A stretch of DNA of 64,000 nucleotides from Pseudomonas cuatrocienegasensis. Its GTDB lineage: Bacteria; Pseudomonadota; Gammaproteobacteria; Pseudomonadales; Pseudomonadaceae. Location: assembly GCF_900110925.1 (NCBI RefSeq), contig NZ_FOFP01000002.1:407989-471988 (forward strand). Reading direction: 5' to 3'. Positions 18,510-27,275 of this stretch are shown one piece after another. A model generated the notes under the pieces. That model had not been told where the DNA came from. It worked only from the letters and a program-made list of their open reading frames with translations, and did no database searches. The stretch's first letter is position 1; every line of letters starts with the position of its first letter. A program made the translations under genes and the position numbers.

Positions 18510-20219
18510 TCAGCGCGGCGCCAGGTGGGCGATCATCAGCTGTACACTCTCGTTGCCACGAAACTCGTTGAGGTCGAGTTTGTAGGCCAGTTCGGCCCAG
18601 CGCACCGTGGGGTTGGGCCAGATCTCACGGTCGACGTTGAAGGCGATGGCGTCGAGTTGCATGCTGCCGCACTCGGTCTTGAGTACCAACTTGAGATGGC
18701 GCTCGCCGACCACCCGCTGGTTGACGATCTGGAACACGCCATGGAACAGCGGCTCGGGAAAATGCTGGCCCCAGGGCCCGGCATTGCGCAGCGCACGGGC
18801 CAGTTCCAGATGGAACTCGGTGACGCCGAGCTGGCCATCGGAGAGCAGGCGCCCGGTCAGGTCATCCTCACAGAGCTGACGGCGCACTTCGGCATCAAAG
18901 GCGGCGGCGAAAGCGCCGAAGTTTTCCTGCGGCAGCGACAACCCGGCCGCCATGGCATGGCCACCGAATTTGCTGATCAGTTGCGGGTGCCTGGCGGCCA
19001 CCGCATCCAATGCATCGCGAATATGGAAACCCGGCACCGAGCGCGCCGAACCTTTGAGCACGCCCTCGCCGGCATCGGCAAAGGCAATGGTCGGGCGGTG
19101 GTAGCGTTCCTTGAGACGCGAGGCGAGGATGCCGATCACCCCCTGGTGCCAATCGGCCTCGAACAGGCACAGGCCGAACGGCATGTCATCCAGCGGCAGG
19201 TCCTTGAGCTGGGCCAGGGCTTCGCGCTGCATGCCCTGCTCGATGGCCTTGCGGTCCTGGTTCAGTTGGTCGAGCTGCACCGCCATGTCGCGGGCCAGGG
19301 CTTCGTCTTCGCAGAGCAGGCATTCGATGCCCAGGGCCATGTCATCCAGACGCCCGGCGGCATTCAAGCGTGGACCGAGGATAAAACCGAGGTCGGTGGA
19401 AGTGATGCGCCGGTGATCGCGCCCCGCCACCTCCAGAATCGCCCGCAAACCAGGCCGCGCCCGACCGGCACGGATGCGCGCCAGGCCCTGATGCACCAGG
19501 ATGCGGTTATTGGCATCCAGCGGCACCACATCGGCCACGCTGCCCAGGGCCACCAGGTCGAGCAGCTCACCCAGATTCGGCTCCTGCCGCGTAGCGAACC
19601 AGCCCATCTCACGCAGGCGCGCGCGCAGCGCCAGCAGCACGTAGAACATCACACCGACGCCGGCCATGGCCTTGCTGGGGAAATCGCAACCCGGCTGGTT
19701 GGGGTTGACGATGGCATCGGCTGCCGGCAATTCAGCACCTGGCAAGTGGTGGTCGGTGACCAGCACGCGCAAGCCGGCGGCCTTGGCTGCGGCGACGCCG
19801 TCGACGCTGGAAATGCCGTTATCCACAGTGAGCAGCAGATCCGGCTGGCGCTCAAGCGCCACGGCGACGATCTCGGGGGTCAGGCCATAGCCGTATTCAA
19901 AGCGATTCGGCACCAGGTAATCGACATGGGCTGCGCCGAGCAGACGCAAGCCGAGCACGCCGACCGTGCTGGCGGTGGCACCGTCGGCATCGAAGTCGCC
20001 GACAATCAGGATGCGCTGACGCTGCTCCAGCGCCTCGACCAGCAACTGCACCGCCGCGTCGATACCCTTGAGCTGCTGATAGGGGATCAAGCGCGCCAGG
20101 CCCTTGTCCAGCTCCTCGGCGGATTGCACACCGCGGGCGGCATACAAACGGGTCAACAGCGGCGGCAGGTTGCCCAGGTCGGGCAGCGTAGCGGGAAGGG
20201 GGCGGGCTTCAATGCGCAT
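18510..20219 (-). CDS. recJ: Single-stranded-DNA-specific exonuclease RecJ
   Basis: A 569-residue 5'-3' exonuclease of recombination and mismatch repair. The DHH-family motifs are visible: 'VGDFDADGATAS' (motif I) and 'VTDHHLPG' (the DHH motif), followed by the DHHA1 region with 'GGHAMAAGL' and a C-terminal OB-like domain. Length is standard. A short gap separates it from the yaeQ-like gene on the same strand. Confidence 0.95.
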   Translation of the reverse strand: MRIEARPLPATLPDLGNLPPLLTRLYAARGVQSAEELDKGLARLIPYQQLKGIDAAVQLLVEALEQRQRILIVGDFDADGATASTVGVLGLRLLGAAHVDYLVPNRFEYGYGLTPEIVAVALERQPDLLLTVDNGISSVDGVAAAKAAGLRVLVTDHHLPGAELPAADAIVNPNQPGCDFPSKAMAGVGVMFYVLLALRARLREMGWFATRQEPNLGELLDLVALGSVADVVPLDANNRILVHQGLARIRAGRARPGLRAILEVAGRDHRRITSTDLGFILGPRLNAAGRLDDMALGIECLLCEDEALARDMAVQLDQLNQDRKAIEQGMQREALAQLKDLPLDDMPFGLCLFEADWHQGVIGILASRLKERYHRPTIAFADAGEGVLKGSARSVPGFHIRDALDAVAARHPQLISKFGGHAMAAGLSLPQENFGAFAAAFDAEVRRQLCEDDLTGRLLSDGQLGVTEFHLELARALRNAGPWGQHFPEPLFHGVFQIVNQRVVGERHLKLVLKTECGSMQLDAIAFNVDREIWPNPTVRWAELAYKLDLNEFRGNESVQLMIAHLAPR

Positions 20220-20312
20220 GGGGGTTGTGTCTACCAGGTGAAAGGTCGCTCAGGTGAGCGCCGGCATTGGCGTGAATCAAGGACCCCAGCAACGCGCCAA
20301 GGCCCGCGCGGC

Positions 20313-20852
20313 TCAGCGTTCGCCCGCCAGCCATTGCATGGGGATCTCGTGCTGACCAAGCTCGTCGGTGACGAACAGCTCGCCGTCGCTGATCATCACG
20401 CTCCAGTTCAAGGCCCGCGGCATGTTCAGCGCCAGGCTGGCCAGCGCCTCCTGGTCCAGGGCCACGACGTTGATATTCTTCAGGCTGCGTACCGGGTCCA
20501 GGGCCTTGGTCTGCCACACGCGCAGGTTGCCGTAGGCCACCAGGCTGAACTTCTCGGTGCGCCGCGAACACCAGGTGATACGGTCGCTGTCTGGCTGGCC
20601 GACTTCGATCCAGTGCAGCACCCGGTCATCCAGGCTCTTTTCCCACAACGCCGGCTCGTCGACATCCGACAGGCCACGGCCAAACGCCAGGTGCTCGTGA
20701 TAGAACAGGGCGTAGCCAATCAACCGTGCGGCCAGGCGTTCCTCGGTTTCCGACGGGTGTCGGGCCACGGTAAAACGCAGGCTCTCGTAGACACTGCGGT
20801 CCATGTCCGTGAGGTTCAGGTCGATTTTGTAGGTGGTGGACGGCTGTGCCAT
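20313..20852 (-). CDS. YaeQ-family protein
   Basis: A 179-residue protein starting 'MAQPSTTYKIDLNLTDMDR'; the family signature regions 'ARHPSETEERLAARLIGYAL' and 'PALWEKSLDD' are present. YaeQ proteins have a nuclease-like (PD-(D/E)XK-type) fold and no settled biological role. I chose ATG 20852, preceded by AAGAAG, over an upstream in-frame start. It lies upstream of recJ and may share its transcript. Confidence 0.82.
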   Translation of the reverse strand: MAQPSTTYKIDLNLTDMDRSVYESLRFTVARHPSETEERLAARLIGYALFYHEHLAFGRGLSDVDEPALWEKSLDDRVLHWIEVGQPDSDRITWCSRRTEKFSLVAYGNLRVWQTKALDPVRSLKNINVVALDQEALASLALNMPRALNWSVMISDGELFVTDELGQHEIPMQWLAGER

Positions 20853-20981
20853 GGGTGAACTTCTTGATTGAGCGACGTAGCGCGCCAGTCTACCCCATGC
20901 GCGGTCTGCGGTCAGGCGGCCTGATCGGATGAACGCCTGACGCACCCTGTCGTCTACCCTGTACAGACCGGAGAACCACAG

Positions 20982-21245
20982 ATGCCGACACCTCTACCCC
21001 CGCTGCCTGAGGATATCGCCCGCGCCGTACGCTTCGGCGAACGGGATTACGCCCTGCAGCGCCTGCGTGAGCACCTCAACCTGAGCGAAGCAGACGCCAG
21101 CGAACTGCTCAATCGTTACCAGGAAGACACCCCGCCGATTCGCTTACGCGGTGCCGGAATCATCCGCCGCAGCCCGCTCAATGCACTGGTGTGGCTGGCC
21201 TTCATCCTGATACTGGCCGTCGTCGGGCTACTCCTGAGCCGCTGA
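20982..21245 (+). CDS. Hypothetical tail-anchored membrane protein
   Basis: An 87-residue protein with a soluble helical N-terminus and one strongly hydrophobic C-terminal segment ('LVWLAFILILAVVGLLLSR'), so it looks tail-anchored in the inner membrane. A GGAGAA ribosome-binding site precedes the start. No family is recognised. It is followed within about 70 bases by the endonuclease gene on the same strand. Confidence 0.6.
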   Translation: MPTPLPPLPEDIARAVRFGERDYALQRLREHLNLSEADASELLNRYQEDTPPIRLRGAGIIRRSPLNALVWLAFILILAVVGLLLSR

Positions 21246-21315
21246 GCTATTAAAAGGCTAGCCTTGGCAGCGTCTCTGCAATGCGTATGATGCGGCGCTT
21301 TTGGACTGCCCCTGC

Positions 21316-22032
21316 ATGCCCCTGCGCCGTACGCTTGTTCTGCTCTGCTCGCTTCTGTGTACCCCTGCTCTCGCCAATCCACCCACCAGCTTCAGCGCCG
21401 CCAAGAAAATTGGCTGGACCCTCTACGCCCGTCAGTCAGTCGAGTTCTACTGCGGCTGCAAATTCACCGGCACCCGCGTCGACCTCAAGAGCTGCGGCTA
21501 CGTACCGCGCAAGAACGCTAACCGCGCCGCGCGCATCGAATGGGAGCATATAGTTCCAGCCTGGCAGATCGGTCATCAGCGCCAGTGCTGGCAGAACGGC
21601 GGGCGCAAGAACTGCAGCAAGAACGACAGCGTATTCCGCCGCGCCGAGGCCGACCTGCACAATCTGGTGCCGGCCATCGGCGAGGTCAATGGCGACCGCA
21701 GCAACTATGACTTCGCCTGGCTACCCCAGGCGCCCAACCAATACGGCGCCTGCCCCACAGTGGTCGACTTCAAGGCGCGCAAGGTCATGCCGCGCAAGGA
21801 GATACGCGGGATGATCGCGCGCACTTATCTGTACATGGGCGAGCGCTACAAGCTGCGCCTGTCGAAACAGAATCGCCAACTGTTCAGCGCCTGGCATAAG
21901 ACCTATCCCGCGCAGCCGTGGGAGCGCCAGCGCAACCAGTTGATGAGCTGCGTAATGGGCTGGAGCAATCCCTATGTCGGCCCCTACGACAAAGCCGCTT
22001 GCCCACCGGCACAGACGTTGGTGCGACGTTGA
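21316..22032 (+). CDS. Endonuclease I (EndA/NucM family), exported
   Basis: A 238-residue secreted or periplasmic nuclease. A signal peptide ('LVLLCSLLCTPALA') is followed by the His-Me-finger core 'RIEWEHIVPAWQIG', then a cysteine-containing loop and 'AEADLHNLVPAIGEVNGDRSN', typical of E. coli endonuclease I and Dickeya NucM. It would cleave DNA non-specifically outside the cytoplasm. The ATG at 21316 gives the expected signal peptide; an in-frame TTG 15 bases upstream is less likely. Confidence 0.87.
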   Translation: MPLRRTLVLLCSLLCTPALANPPTSFSAAKKIGWTLYARQSVEFYCGCKFTGTRVDLKSCGYVPRKNANRAARIEWEHIVPAWQIGHQRQCWQNGGRKNCSKNDSVFRRAEADLHNLVPAIGEVNGDRSNYDFAWLPQAPNQYGACPTVVDFKARKVMPRKEIRGMIARTYLYMGERYKLRLSKQNRQLFSAWHKTYPAQPWERQRNQLMSCVMGWSNPYVGPYDKAACPPAQTLVRR

Positions 22033-22090
22033 CGTTGCCCACGCACAAGAACGCCCTGCATCTGCCGGCTGTTTTAACGTCAATTCAGCT

Positions 22091-22131
22091 CCTGTAGGAG
22101 CGAATTTATTCGCGAATGAATTCGTTCCACA
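22091..22131 (+). repeat. REP-like palindromic element
   Basis: TGTAGGAGCGAATTTATTCG followed by a second, diverged arm (CGAATGAATTCGTTCCACAG) forms a two-armed palindromic unit. The first arm is the reverse complement of the element at 7377-7401. It lies between the convergent endonuclease and thrC genes, a usual place for Pseudomonas REPs. Confidence 0.75.
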
Positions 22132-22158
22132 GATGCAGCAGCTAATACACATAACCAA

Positions 22159-22192
22159 GAAAAAGGCCGGTCTCTTGCGAGTACCGGCCTTG
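22159..22192 (-). terminator. Rho-independent terminator after thrC
   Basis: On the minus strand AAGGCCGGTA, a short loop and the complementary TACCGGCCTT-like arm (one mismatch region) are followed by TTTTTC, about 20-50 bases beyond the thrC stop. It probably ends the hom-thrC transcript. Confidence 0.8.
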
Positions 22193-22208
22193 TTCATCAC
22201 TGTTTGAG

Positions 22209-23633
22209 TTACAGCGGCTTACCACGGTTGCCATGATTGGCGACAAAGGCCTGCACGGTCAGCAGGTCATTGGCCAGCACGGTGCAGCGCTCGTCGCGCT
22301 CGAACAGGTCAGCCAGGTGCGCCGGCAGCTCCAGTTCGTTGGCCACCCCGGCTTTTTCCACCGCCTCGGGGAATTTGACCGGGTGGGCGGTGCCGAGGAT
22401 CACCATGGGCACGGCCAGGCTGCGCCGGCACTCGCGCGCAGCACGCACGCCGATAGCCGTGTGCGGGTCGAGCAGCTCGCCGGACTCGGCCAGAACCTGG
22501 GCGATGGTCTCGCTGGTCTGCTCGTCGCTGACCGCCAGGGAATCGAACAGCTTGCGCGCTTCGGTCCAGCGGTCTTGCTCGACGCTGAAACCGCCACCCT
22601 GCTTGAAGTTGGCCATCAGCTCGGCAATCGCCGCGCCGTTGCGGCCGTGCAGGTCGAACAGCAGACGCTCGAAATTCGAGGAGACCATGATGTCCATCGA
22701 CGGCGACAGGGTCGGATACAGGTCGCCCTTGACGTACTGATTGCCGCTCATAAAGCGGTGCAGAATGTCGTTGCGGTTGGTCGCGACGATCAGTTGGCTG
22801 ATCGGCAGGCCCATGTTACGCGCCAGGTAGCCAGCGAAGATGTCGCCAAAGTTACCGGTCGGCACCGAGAACGCCACGGAACGCGCCGGCCCGCCGAGCT
22901 GCAGGGCGGCGTGAAAGTAGTAGACGATCTGGGCCATGATCCGCGCCCAGTTGATCGAGTTGACCGCCACCAAACGGGTGCCCTTGAGGAAGCCCTGGTC
23001 GGCGAAGCTGGCCTTGACCATTTCCTGGCAGTCGTCGAAGTTACCTTCGATGGCGATGTTGTGGATATTCTCGCCGAAGATGGTCGTCATCTGCCGACGC
23101 TGCACCTCGGACACGCGCTGGTGCGGGTGCATGATAAAGATGTCGACATTCTCGCAGGCCTTGCAGCCTTCGATGGCAGCCGAGCCGGTATCGCCCGAGG
23201 TGGCGCCCATGATCACCACACGCTCGTTGCGCTTGGCCAGCACGTAATCGAGCAGGCGGCCGAGCAACTGCAGGGCAAAGTCCTTGAACGCCAGGGTCGG
23301 GCCGTGGAACAGCTCCAGTACCCATTCGTTGCCATTGAGCTGGCGCAGTGGCGCCACGGCATTGTGAGCGAACACACCATCGGCGCCGGTCGCATATGTC
23401 TGTTCGAGGATCTGCTTGAAATCGGCGTCCGGAATACTGCCGGTAACGAACGGGCGCATCACCCGGAAGGCCAGCTCGTGGTACGGCAGGCCAGCCCAGG
23501 ACGCGATTTCTTCCTGGGTGAAGCGCGGCAGATTTTCCGGCACATAGAGGCCGCCATCGGTCGCCAGACCGGCCAGCAGCACATCTTCAAAATTGAGGGC
23601 CGGTGCCTGGCCGCGGGTGCTGATATAACGCAT
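22209..23633 (-). CDS. thrC: Threonine synthase
   Basis: A 474-residue PLP enzyme converting O-phosphohomoserine to threonine, the last step of threonine synthesis. The N-terminus 'MRYISTRGQAPALNFEDVLL' and the PLP lysine in 'GPTLAFKDFALQLLG' are typical. I chose ATG 23633, with GAGGAAG upstream, over an in-frame extension of 30 codons that would overlap hom. It starts 10 bases after the hom stop, so hom-thrC is an operon. Confidence 0.95.
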   Translation of the reverse strand: MRYISTRGQAPALNFEDVLLAGLATDGGLYVPENLPRFTQEEIASWAGLPYHELAFRVMRPFVTGSIPDADFKQILEQTYATGADGVFAHNAVAPLRQLNGNEWVLELFHGPTLAFKDFALQLLGRLLDYVLAKRNERVVIMGATSGDTGSAAIEGCKACENVDIFIMHPHQRVSEVQRRQMTTIFGENIHNIAIEGNFDDCQEMVKASFADQGFLKGTRLVAVNSINWARIMAQIVYYFHAALQLGGPARSVAFSVPTGNFGDIFAGYLARNMGLPISQLIVATNRNDILHRFMSGNQYVKGDLYPTLSPSMDIMVSSNFERLLFDLHGRNGAAIAELMANFKQGGGFSVEQDRWTEARKLFDSLAVSDEQTSETIAQVLAESGELLDPHTAIGVRAARECRRSLAVPMVILGTAHPVKFPEAVEKAGVANELELPAHLADLFERDERCTVLANDLLTVQAFVANHGNRGKPL

Positions 23634-23643
23634 GACTACTTCC

Positions 23644-24948
23644 TCAGACCAGTTGCTCGACGCGGATGCGCACGACAGGACCAACCACGTCGTCCAGGGC
23701 CTCCAGGGCGCTGATCGCCTCATTGATATGCACTTCGAGCACGCGATGGGTGACCAGGATCATCGGCACCAGGCCATCGTGCTCCTCGGCCTCCTTCTGC
23801 ATGATCGACTCGATATTGATACCGCGCCCGGAAAGAATGCTCGCCACCTGGGCCAGCACGCCGGGGCGGTCCTTGGCCTGAATGCGCAGGTAGTAAGCGC
23901 TCTCGCAGGCACTGATCGGCAGGATCGGGTGCTCGGATAGCGCATCGGGCTGGAAGGCCAGATGCGGTACGCGGTTGCTCGGGTCAGCAGTTAGCGCGCG
24001 GACCACGTCGACCAGATCAGCGACCACCGAAGAAGCGGTCGGCTCCATACCAGCGCCGGCACCGTAATACAGGGTGCTACCGGCGGCATCGCCGTTGACC
24101 ATCACCGCGTTCATCACGCCGTTGACGTTGGCGATCAGGCGATCGGCAGGGATCAGCGTCGGGTGCACGCGCAGCTCGATTCCTGCGTCGGTACGCCGGG
24201 CCACACCCAGGTGCTTGATGCGGTAGCCCAGCGCTTCGGCATAGTTCACGTCAGCGGTGGTCAGCTGGGTGATGCCTTCGGTATAGGCCTTGTCGAACTG
24301 CAGCGGGATGCCGAAGGCAATGGACGCCAGGATGGTCAGCTTGTGCGCCGCATCGATGCCTTCGACGTCGAAGGTTGGATCGGCTTCGGCATAACCCAGC
24401 GCCTGTGCTTCCTTGAGCACGTCGTCGAAGGCACGGCCTTTTTCGCGCATCTCACTGAGAATGAAGTTGCCGGTGCCGTTGATGATGCCGGCCAGCCAGT
24501 TGATGCGGTTGGCCGCCAGACCTTCGCGAATCGCCTTGATCACCGGAATACCACCGGCCACCGCCGCTTCAAAGGCGACGATCACACCCTTCTCGCGGGC
24601 CTTGGCGAAGATCTCATTGCCGTGCACGGCGATCAGCGCCTTGTTCGCGGTAACCACGTGCTTGCCATTGTCGATGGCTTTAAGCACCAGTTCCTTGGCC
24701 AGGGTGTAACCACCGATCAGCTCGACCACTATGTCGATTTCAGGGTTGTTGACCAGCTCGAACGCATCGCTGGTCATGCTAATACCGGTCGTATCGTACT
24801 GCGGCTTGGGCGAACGAATAGCAATCTGGGCAACTTCAATACCGCGCCCTGCGCGCCGGGTAATTTCCTCGGCATTACGCTTGAGTACATTCAACGTACC
24901 GCCACCGACGGTACCGAGCCCACAGATGCCTACTTTGACCGGTTTCAC
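23644..24948 (-). CDS. hom: Homoserine dehydrogenase (GTG start)
   Basis: A 434-residue NAD(P)-dependent enzyme reducing aspartate semialdehyde to homoserine. It has the nucleotide-binding 'GICGLGTVGGGTL' at the N-terminus and a C-terminal ACT domain ('RPGVLAQVASILSGRGINIE'), the usual site of feedback inhibition by threonine. The start is GTG at 24948, preceded by GGGAG and giving 'MKPVKVGICG'; the longer frame upstream runs through the terminator hairpins. First gene of the hom-thrC operon. Confidence 0.94.
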   Translation of the reverse strand: MKPVKVGICGLGTVGGGTLNVLKRNAEEITRRAGRGIEVAQIAIRSPKPQYDTTGISMTSDAFELVNNPEIDIVVELIGGYTLAKELVLKAIDNGKHVVTANKALIAVHGNEIFAKAREKGVIVAFEAAVAGGIPVIKAIREGLAANRINWLAGIINGTGNFILSEMREKGRAFDDVLKEAQALGYAEADPTFDVEGIDAAHKLTILASIAFGIPLQFDKAYTEGITQLTTADVNYAEALGYRIKHLGVARRTDAGIELRVHPTLIPADRLIANVNGVMNAVMVNGDAAGSTLYYGAGAGMEPTASSVVADLVDVVRALTADPSNRVPHLAFQPDALSEHPILPISACESAYYLRIQAKDRPGVLAQVASILSGRGINIESIMQKEAEEHDGLVPMILVTHRVLEVHINEAISALEALDDVVGPVVRIRVEQLV

Positions 24949-24972
24949 ACTGAACTCCCATCTGCACTGCGT

Positions 24973-24999
24973 AAAACGGCCGGAGCATGCTCCGGCCGT
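24973..24999 (-). terminator. Terminator hairpin between dsbC and hom (proximal to hom)
   Basis: On the minus strand ACGGCCGGAG-CATG-CTCCGGCCGT is followed by TTTT. This very stable hairpin lies 25 bases upstream of the hom start. It is most simply the second of two terminators of the dsbC transcript; an attenuator role for hom is possible but no leader peptide is evident. Confidence 0.7.
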
Positions 25000-25002
25000 G
25001 GA

Positions 25003-25031
25003 ATAAAAGAGCCGCACCTTACGAAGCGGCT
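25003..25031 (-). terminator. Terminator hairpin after dsbC
   Basis: On the minus strand AGCCGC-TTCGTAAGGT-GCGGCT is followed by CTTTTATT, about 65 bases beyond the dsbC stop. Immediately followed by the hairpin at 24973-24999, so the two form a tandem terminator. Confidence 0.7.
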
Positions 25032-25092
25032 GTTTAATAGTCAATTGGCGGGGCGGGGTCTGAGCGAAGGAAACGGGAACAGACCCAAGGCC

Positions 25093-25818
25093 TCACTGCG
25101 CGTCGAGCGCCAGCTTGGCCAACTGCGGCGCAGGCTGGTAACCGGGGATCATCTTGCCATTGGCTAGGACGATGGCCGGCGTGCCACTGACACCAATCAT
25201 CTGTCCCAGCTCGTACTGCTTGGCCACCGGGTTGTCGCACTGCGCGGTATCGACGCTCTGACGATTCTTCGCCCGGTTCATCGCCGACTGTTTGTCCTTG
25301 GCGCACCAAACGTTGACCAGCTCCTGTGCCGCCGGGCTATTCAGCCCCTGACGCGGGAACGCCACATAACGGACTTCGACGCCAAGGCGGTTAAGTTCCG
25401 GCACTTCGCTGTGCAGTTTCTGGCAATAACCGCAATCGGTGTCGGTAAACACAGTGATATGGGTCTTGGGCTTATCGGCACCAAATACCACCATATCCTT
25501 GGCTGGAATGGCATCGATCACCTTGGCGATGCCCCGCCCCTCTTCCTGCTCGGTCAGGTTGACCGCTTTGCCATCCTTGAACTGGAACAGATAACCCTGC
25601 AGCAGGAACTGGCCATCGGCACTGGCATACAGTTGACGGCCACCGGTGAGCTGAACCTGATAAACCCCTGGCATCGGGCTCTCGGCAATGGCCTCGATCG
25701 GCAGGTCGGGCTGGATCGACTGCAGGTTCTTGCGGATCGCCTGATCAGGATCGGCAGCCAGGACAATACTGCTGGCGAGGCCCAGGGCCGCGACGGCGAA
25801 AAGACGGGAAACGCGCAT
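25093..25818 (-). CDS. dsbC: Periplasmic disulphide isomerase DsbC
   Basis: A 241-residue exported thiol:disulphide isomerase. A signal peptide ('LFAVAALGLASSIVLAADP'), an N-terminal dimerisation domain and a thioredoxin-fold domain with active site 'DCGYCQKLH' (CxxC) are seen, with a cis-proline region 'GVSGTPAIVLANG'. It corrects wrong disulphides in periplasmic proteins and is kept reduced by DsbD. The ATG at 25818 gives the proper signal peptide. It lies between xerD and hom on the same strand. Confidence 0.95.
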   Translation of the reverse strand: MRVSRLFAVAALGLASSIVLAADPDQAIRKNLQSIQPDLPIEAIAESPMPGVYQVQLTGGRQLYASADGQFLLQGYLFQFKDGKAVNLTEQEEGRGIAKVIDAIPAKDMVVFGADKPKTHITVFTDTDCGYCQKLHSEVPELNRLGVEVRYVAFPRQGLNSPAAQELVNVWCAKDKQSAMNRAKNRQSVDTAQCDNPVAKQYELGQMIGVSGTPAIVLANGKMIPGYQPAPQLAKLALDAQ

Positions 25819-25910
25819 GAAAACTCCTGTCGAGCGACGGACTGTCGAAGATGGACAAAGCCTACCATAGAAGCACCCAAACACCGACCGCAGGCGGGTA
25901 GGCGGTTCTC

Positions 25911-26807
25911 TTAGCCGCGCGGGTGGTGCTGGCTGTGCAGGGCTTGCAAACGGGCACGGGCGACATGGGTGTAGATTTGCGTAGTCGACAAATCACTGTG
26001 GCCGAGCAACAGCTGCACCACCCGTAAATCCGCCCCATGGTTGAGCAGGTGCGTGGCAAAGGCATGGCGCAGGGTATGGGGCGACAAGCTGCTGGCAATC
26101 CCGGCCACCCGCGCATGCAGCTTGATCCGGTGCCAGAAGGTCTGCCGGGTCATCTGCTCGCCGCGCAGGCTGGGAAACAACACATCGCTGGGCCGCCCGG
26201 CCAACAGCAACGCCCGCGCCTCGCGCTGATAACGCTCCAGCCACTCGATGGCCTCCTCGCCCAACGGCACCAGGCGCTCCTTGCTGCCCTTGCCAAATAC
26301 ACGCAGCACACCCTGGCGCAAATTGACCTGCTCCAGCGTCAACCCGGTCAGCTCGCTGACGCGCAAGCCGCAGGCGTAAAGCACCTCAAGCATCGCCCGG
26401 TCGCGCATACCCAACGGATCATCGGTATCCGGCGCGGCCAGCAATGCGTCAACATCGGCCTCGGACAACGACTTGGGCAATGGCCGACCCAACTGCGGCA
26501 AATCAACCTGCAGGGTCGGGTCCACAGCGATCACGCCTTCGCGCAGGAGAAAACGGTAAAAGCCGCGCAACCCAGAGATCATCCGCGCCGTGGAGCGCGC
26601 CTTGTAGCCCTCATTGACCCGCCAGGCCAGATGATCGAGGATCACCGCGCGCTCTGCCGTGGCCAGCTCGACACCACGCTCCTGCAACCAGCCGTTGAAC
26701 AGCGCCAGGTCACTGCGGTAGGCCGCACGAGTGTGAACGGACAAGCCTTTCTCCAGCCACAAGGCCTCGAGAAAGCGATCTATGAGCGGGTGATCAATAG
26801 CCGACAT
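25911..26807 (-). CDS. xerD: Tyrosine recombinase XerD
   Basis: A 298-residue recombinase that resolves chromosome dimers at dif together with XerC and FtsK. The core-binding SAM-like N-terminus is followed by the catalytic residues: Arg in 'ACGLRVSELTGL', 'HTLRHAFATHLL', and 'GHSDLSTTQIYTHV' with the nucleophilic Tyr. Length and adjacency to dsbC fit chromosomal XerD, not a mobile integrase. Confidence 0.94.
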   Translation of the reverse strand: MSAIDHPLIDRFLEALWLEKGLSVHTRAAYRSDLALFNGWLQERGVELATAERAVILDHLAWRVNEGYKARSTARMISGLRGFYRFLLREGVIAVDPTLQVDLPQLGRPLPKSLSEADVDALLAAPDTDDPLGMRDRAMLEVLYACGLRVSELTGLTLEQVNLRQGVLRVFGKGSKERLVPLGEEAIEWLERYQREARALLLAGRPSDVLFPSLRGEQMTRQTFWHRIKLHARVAGIASSLSPHTLRHAFATHLLNHGADLRVVQLLLGHSDLSTTQIYTHVARARLQALHSQHHPRG

Positions 26808-26840
26808 ACAGGTCTCCGCGTACCCCGTGCCCCAGAAACG

Positions 26841-26868
26841 AAAAAAGCAGCCCGTAGGCTGCTTTTTT
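26841..26868 (-). terminator. Rho-independent terminator after rplS
   Basis: On the minus strand AAAAAAGCAGCC-TACG-GGCTGCTTTTTT is a near-perfect A-stem-T hairpin, about 15-40 bases past the rplS stop. It ends the rpsP-rimM-trmD-rplS operon; its symmetry also lets it work on the other strand. Confidence 0.88.
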
Positions 26869-26882
26869 CCGAAAACCGAACC

Positions 26883-27233
26883 TTAGCCCAGTTTTTCCTT
26901 GATGCGTGCTGCCTTGCCGGACAGGTCGCGCAGGTAGTACAGCTTGGCTTTACGAACGTCACCGCGACGCTTCACAGCCAGGCTGTCGACCAGCGGGCTG
27001 TAGGTCTGGAAAGTACGCTCGACGCCGACACCGTTGGAGATTTTGCGAACGGTGAATGCGCTGTTCAGGCCGCGATTACGCTTGGCGATTACTACGCCTT
27101 CGAAAGCCTGCAGACGCTGACGGTCACCTTCTTTCACTTTAACCTGAACGACGATGGTGTCGCCCGGTGCGAAAGTCGGGATCTCTTTGCTCATCTGCTC
27201 AGCTTCGATCTGCTGAATGATCTTGTTGGTCAT
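26883..27233 (-). CDS. rplS: 50S ribosomal protein L19
   Basis: A 116-residue ribosomal protein found at the subunit interface. The N-terminal '[18 protein letters not shown]' and '[15 protein letters not shown]' are characteristic, and the length is standard. It is the last gene of the rpsP-rimM-trmD-rplS operon, 42 bases after trmD, and is followed by a strong terminator. Confidence 0.97.
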   Translation of the reverse strand: MTNKIIQQIEAEQMSKEIPTFAPGDTIVVQVKVKEGDRQRLQAFEGVVIAKRNRGLNSAFTVRKISNGVGVERTFQTYSPLVDSLAVKRRGDVRKAKLYYLRDLSGKAARIKEKLG

Positions 27234-27275
27234 GCTGCGCTCCTAAGACAGGCAATCAGGCCTGCCATCGATACG

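Noticed and set aside
18420..20858. A very long plus-strand open frame opposite recJ and the yaeQ-like gene
   Set aside because: It is antisense to two clearly recognisable genes and shows no protein family; long mirror frames are common in GC-rich DNA.
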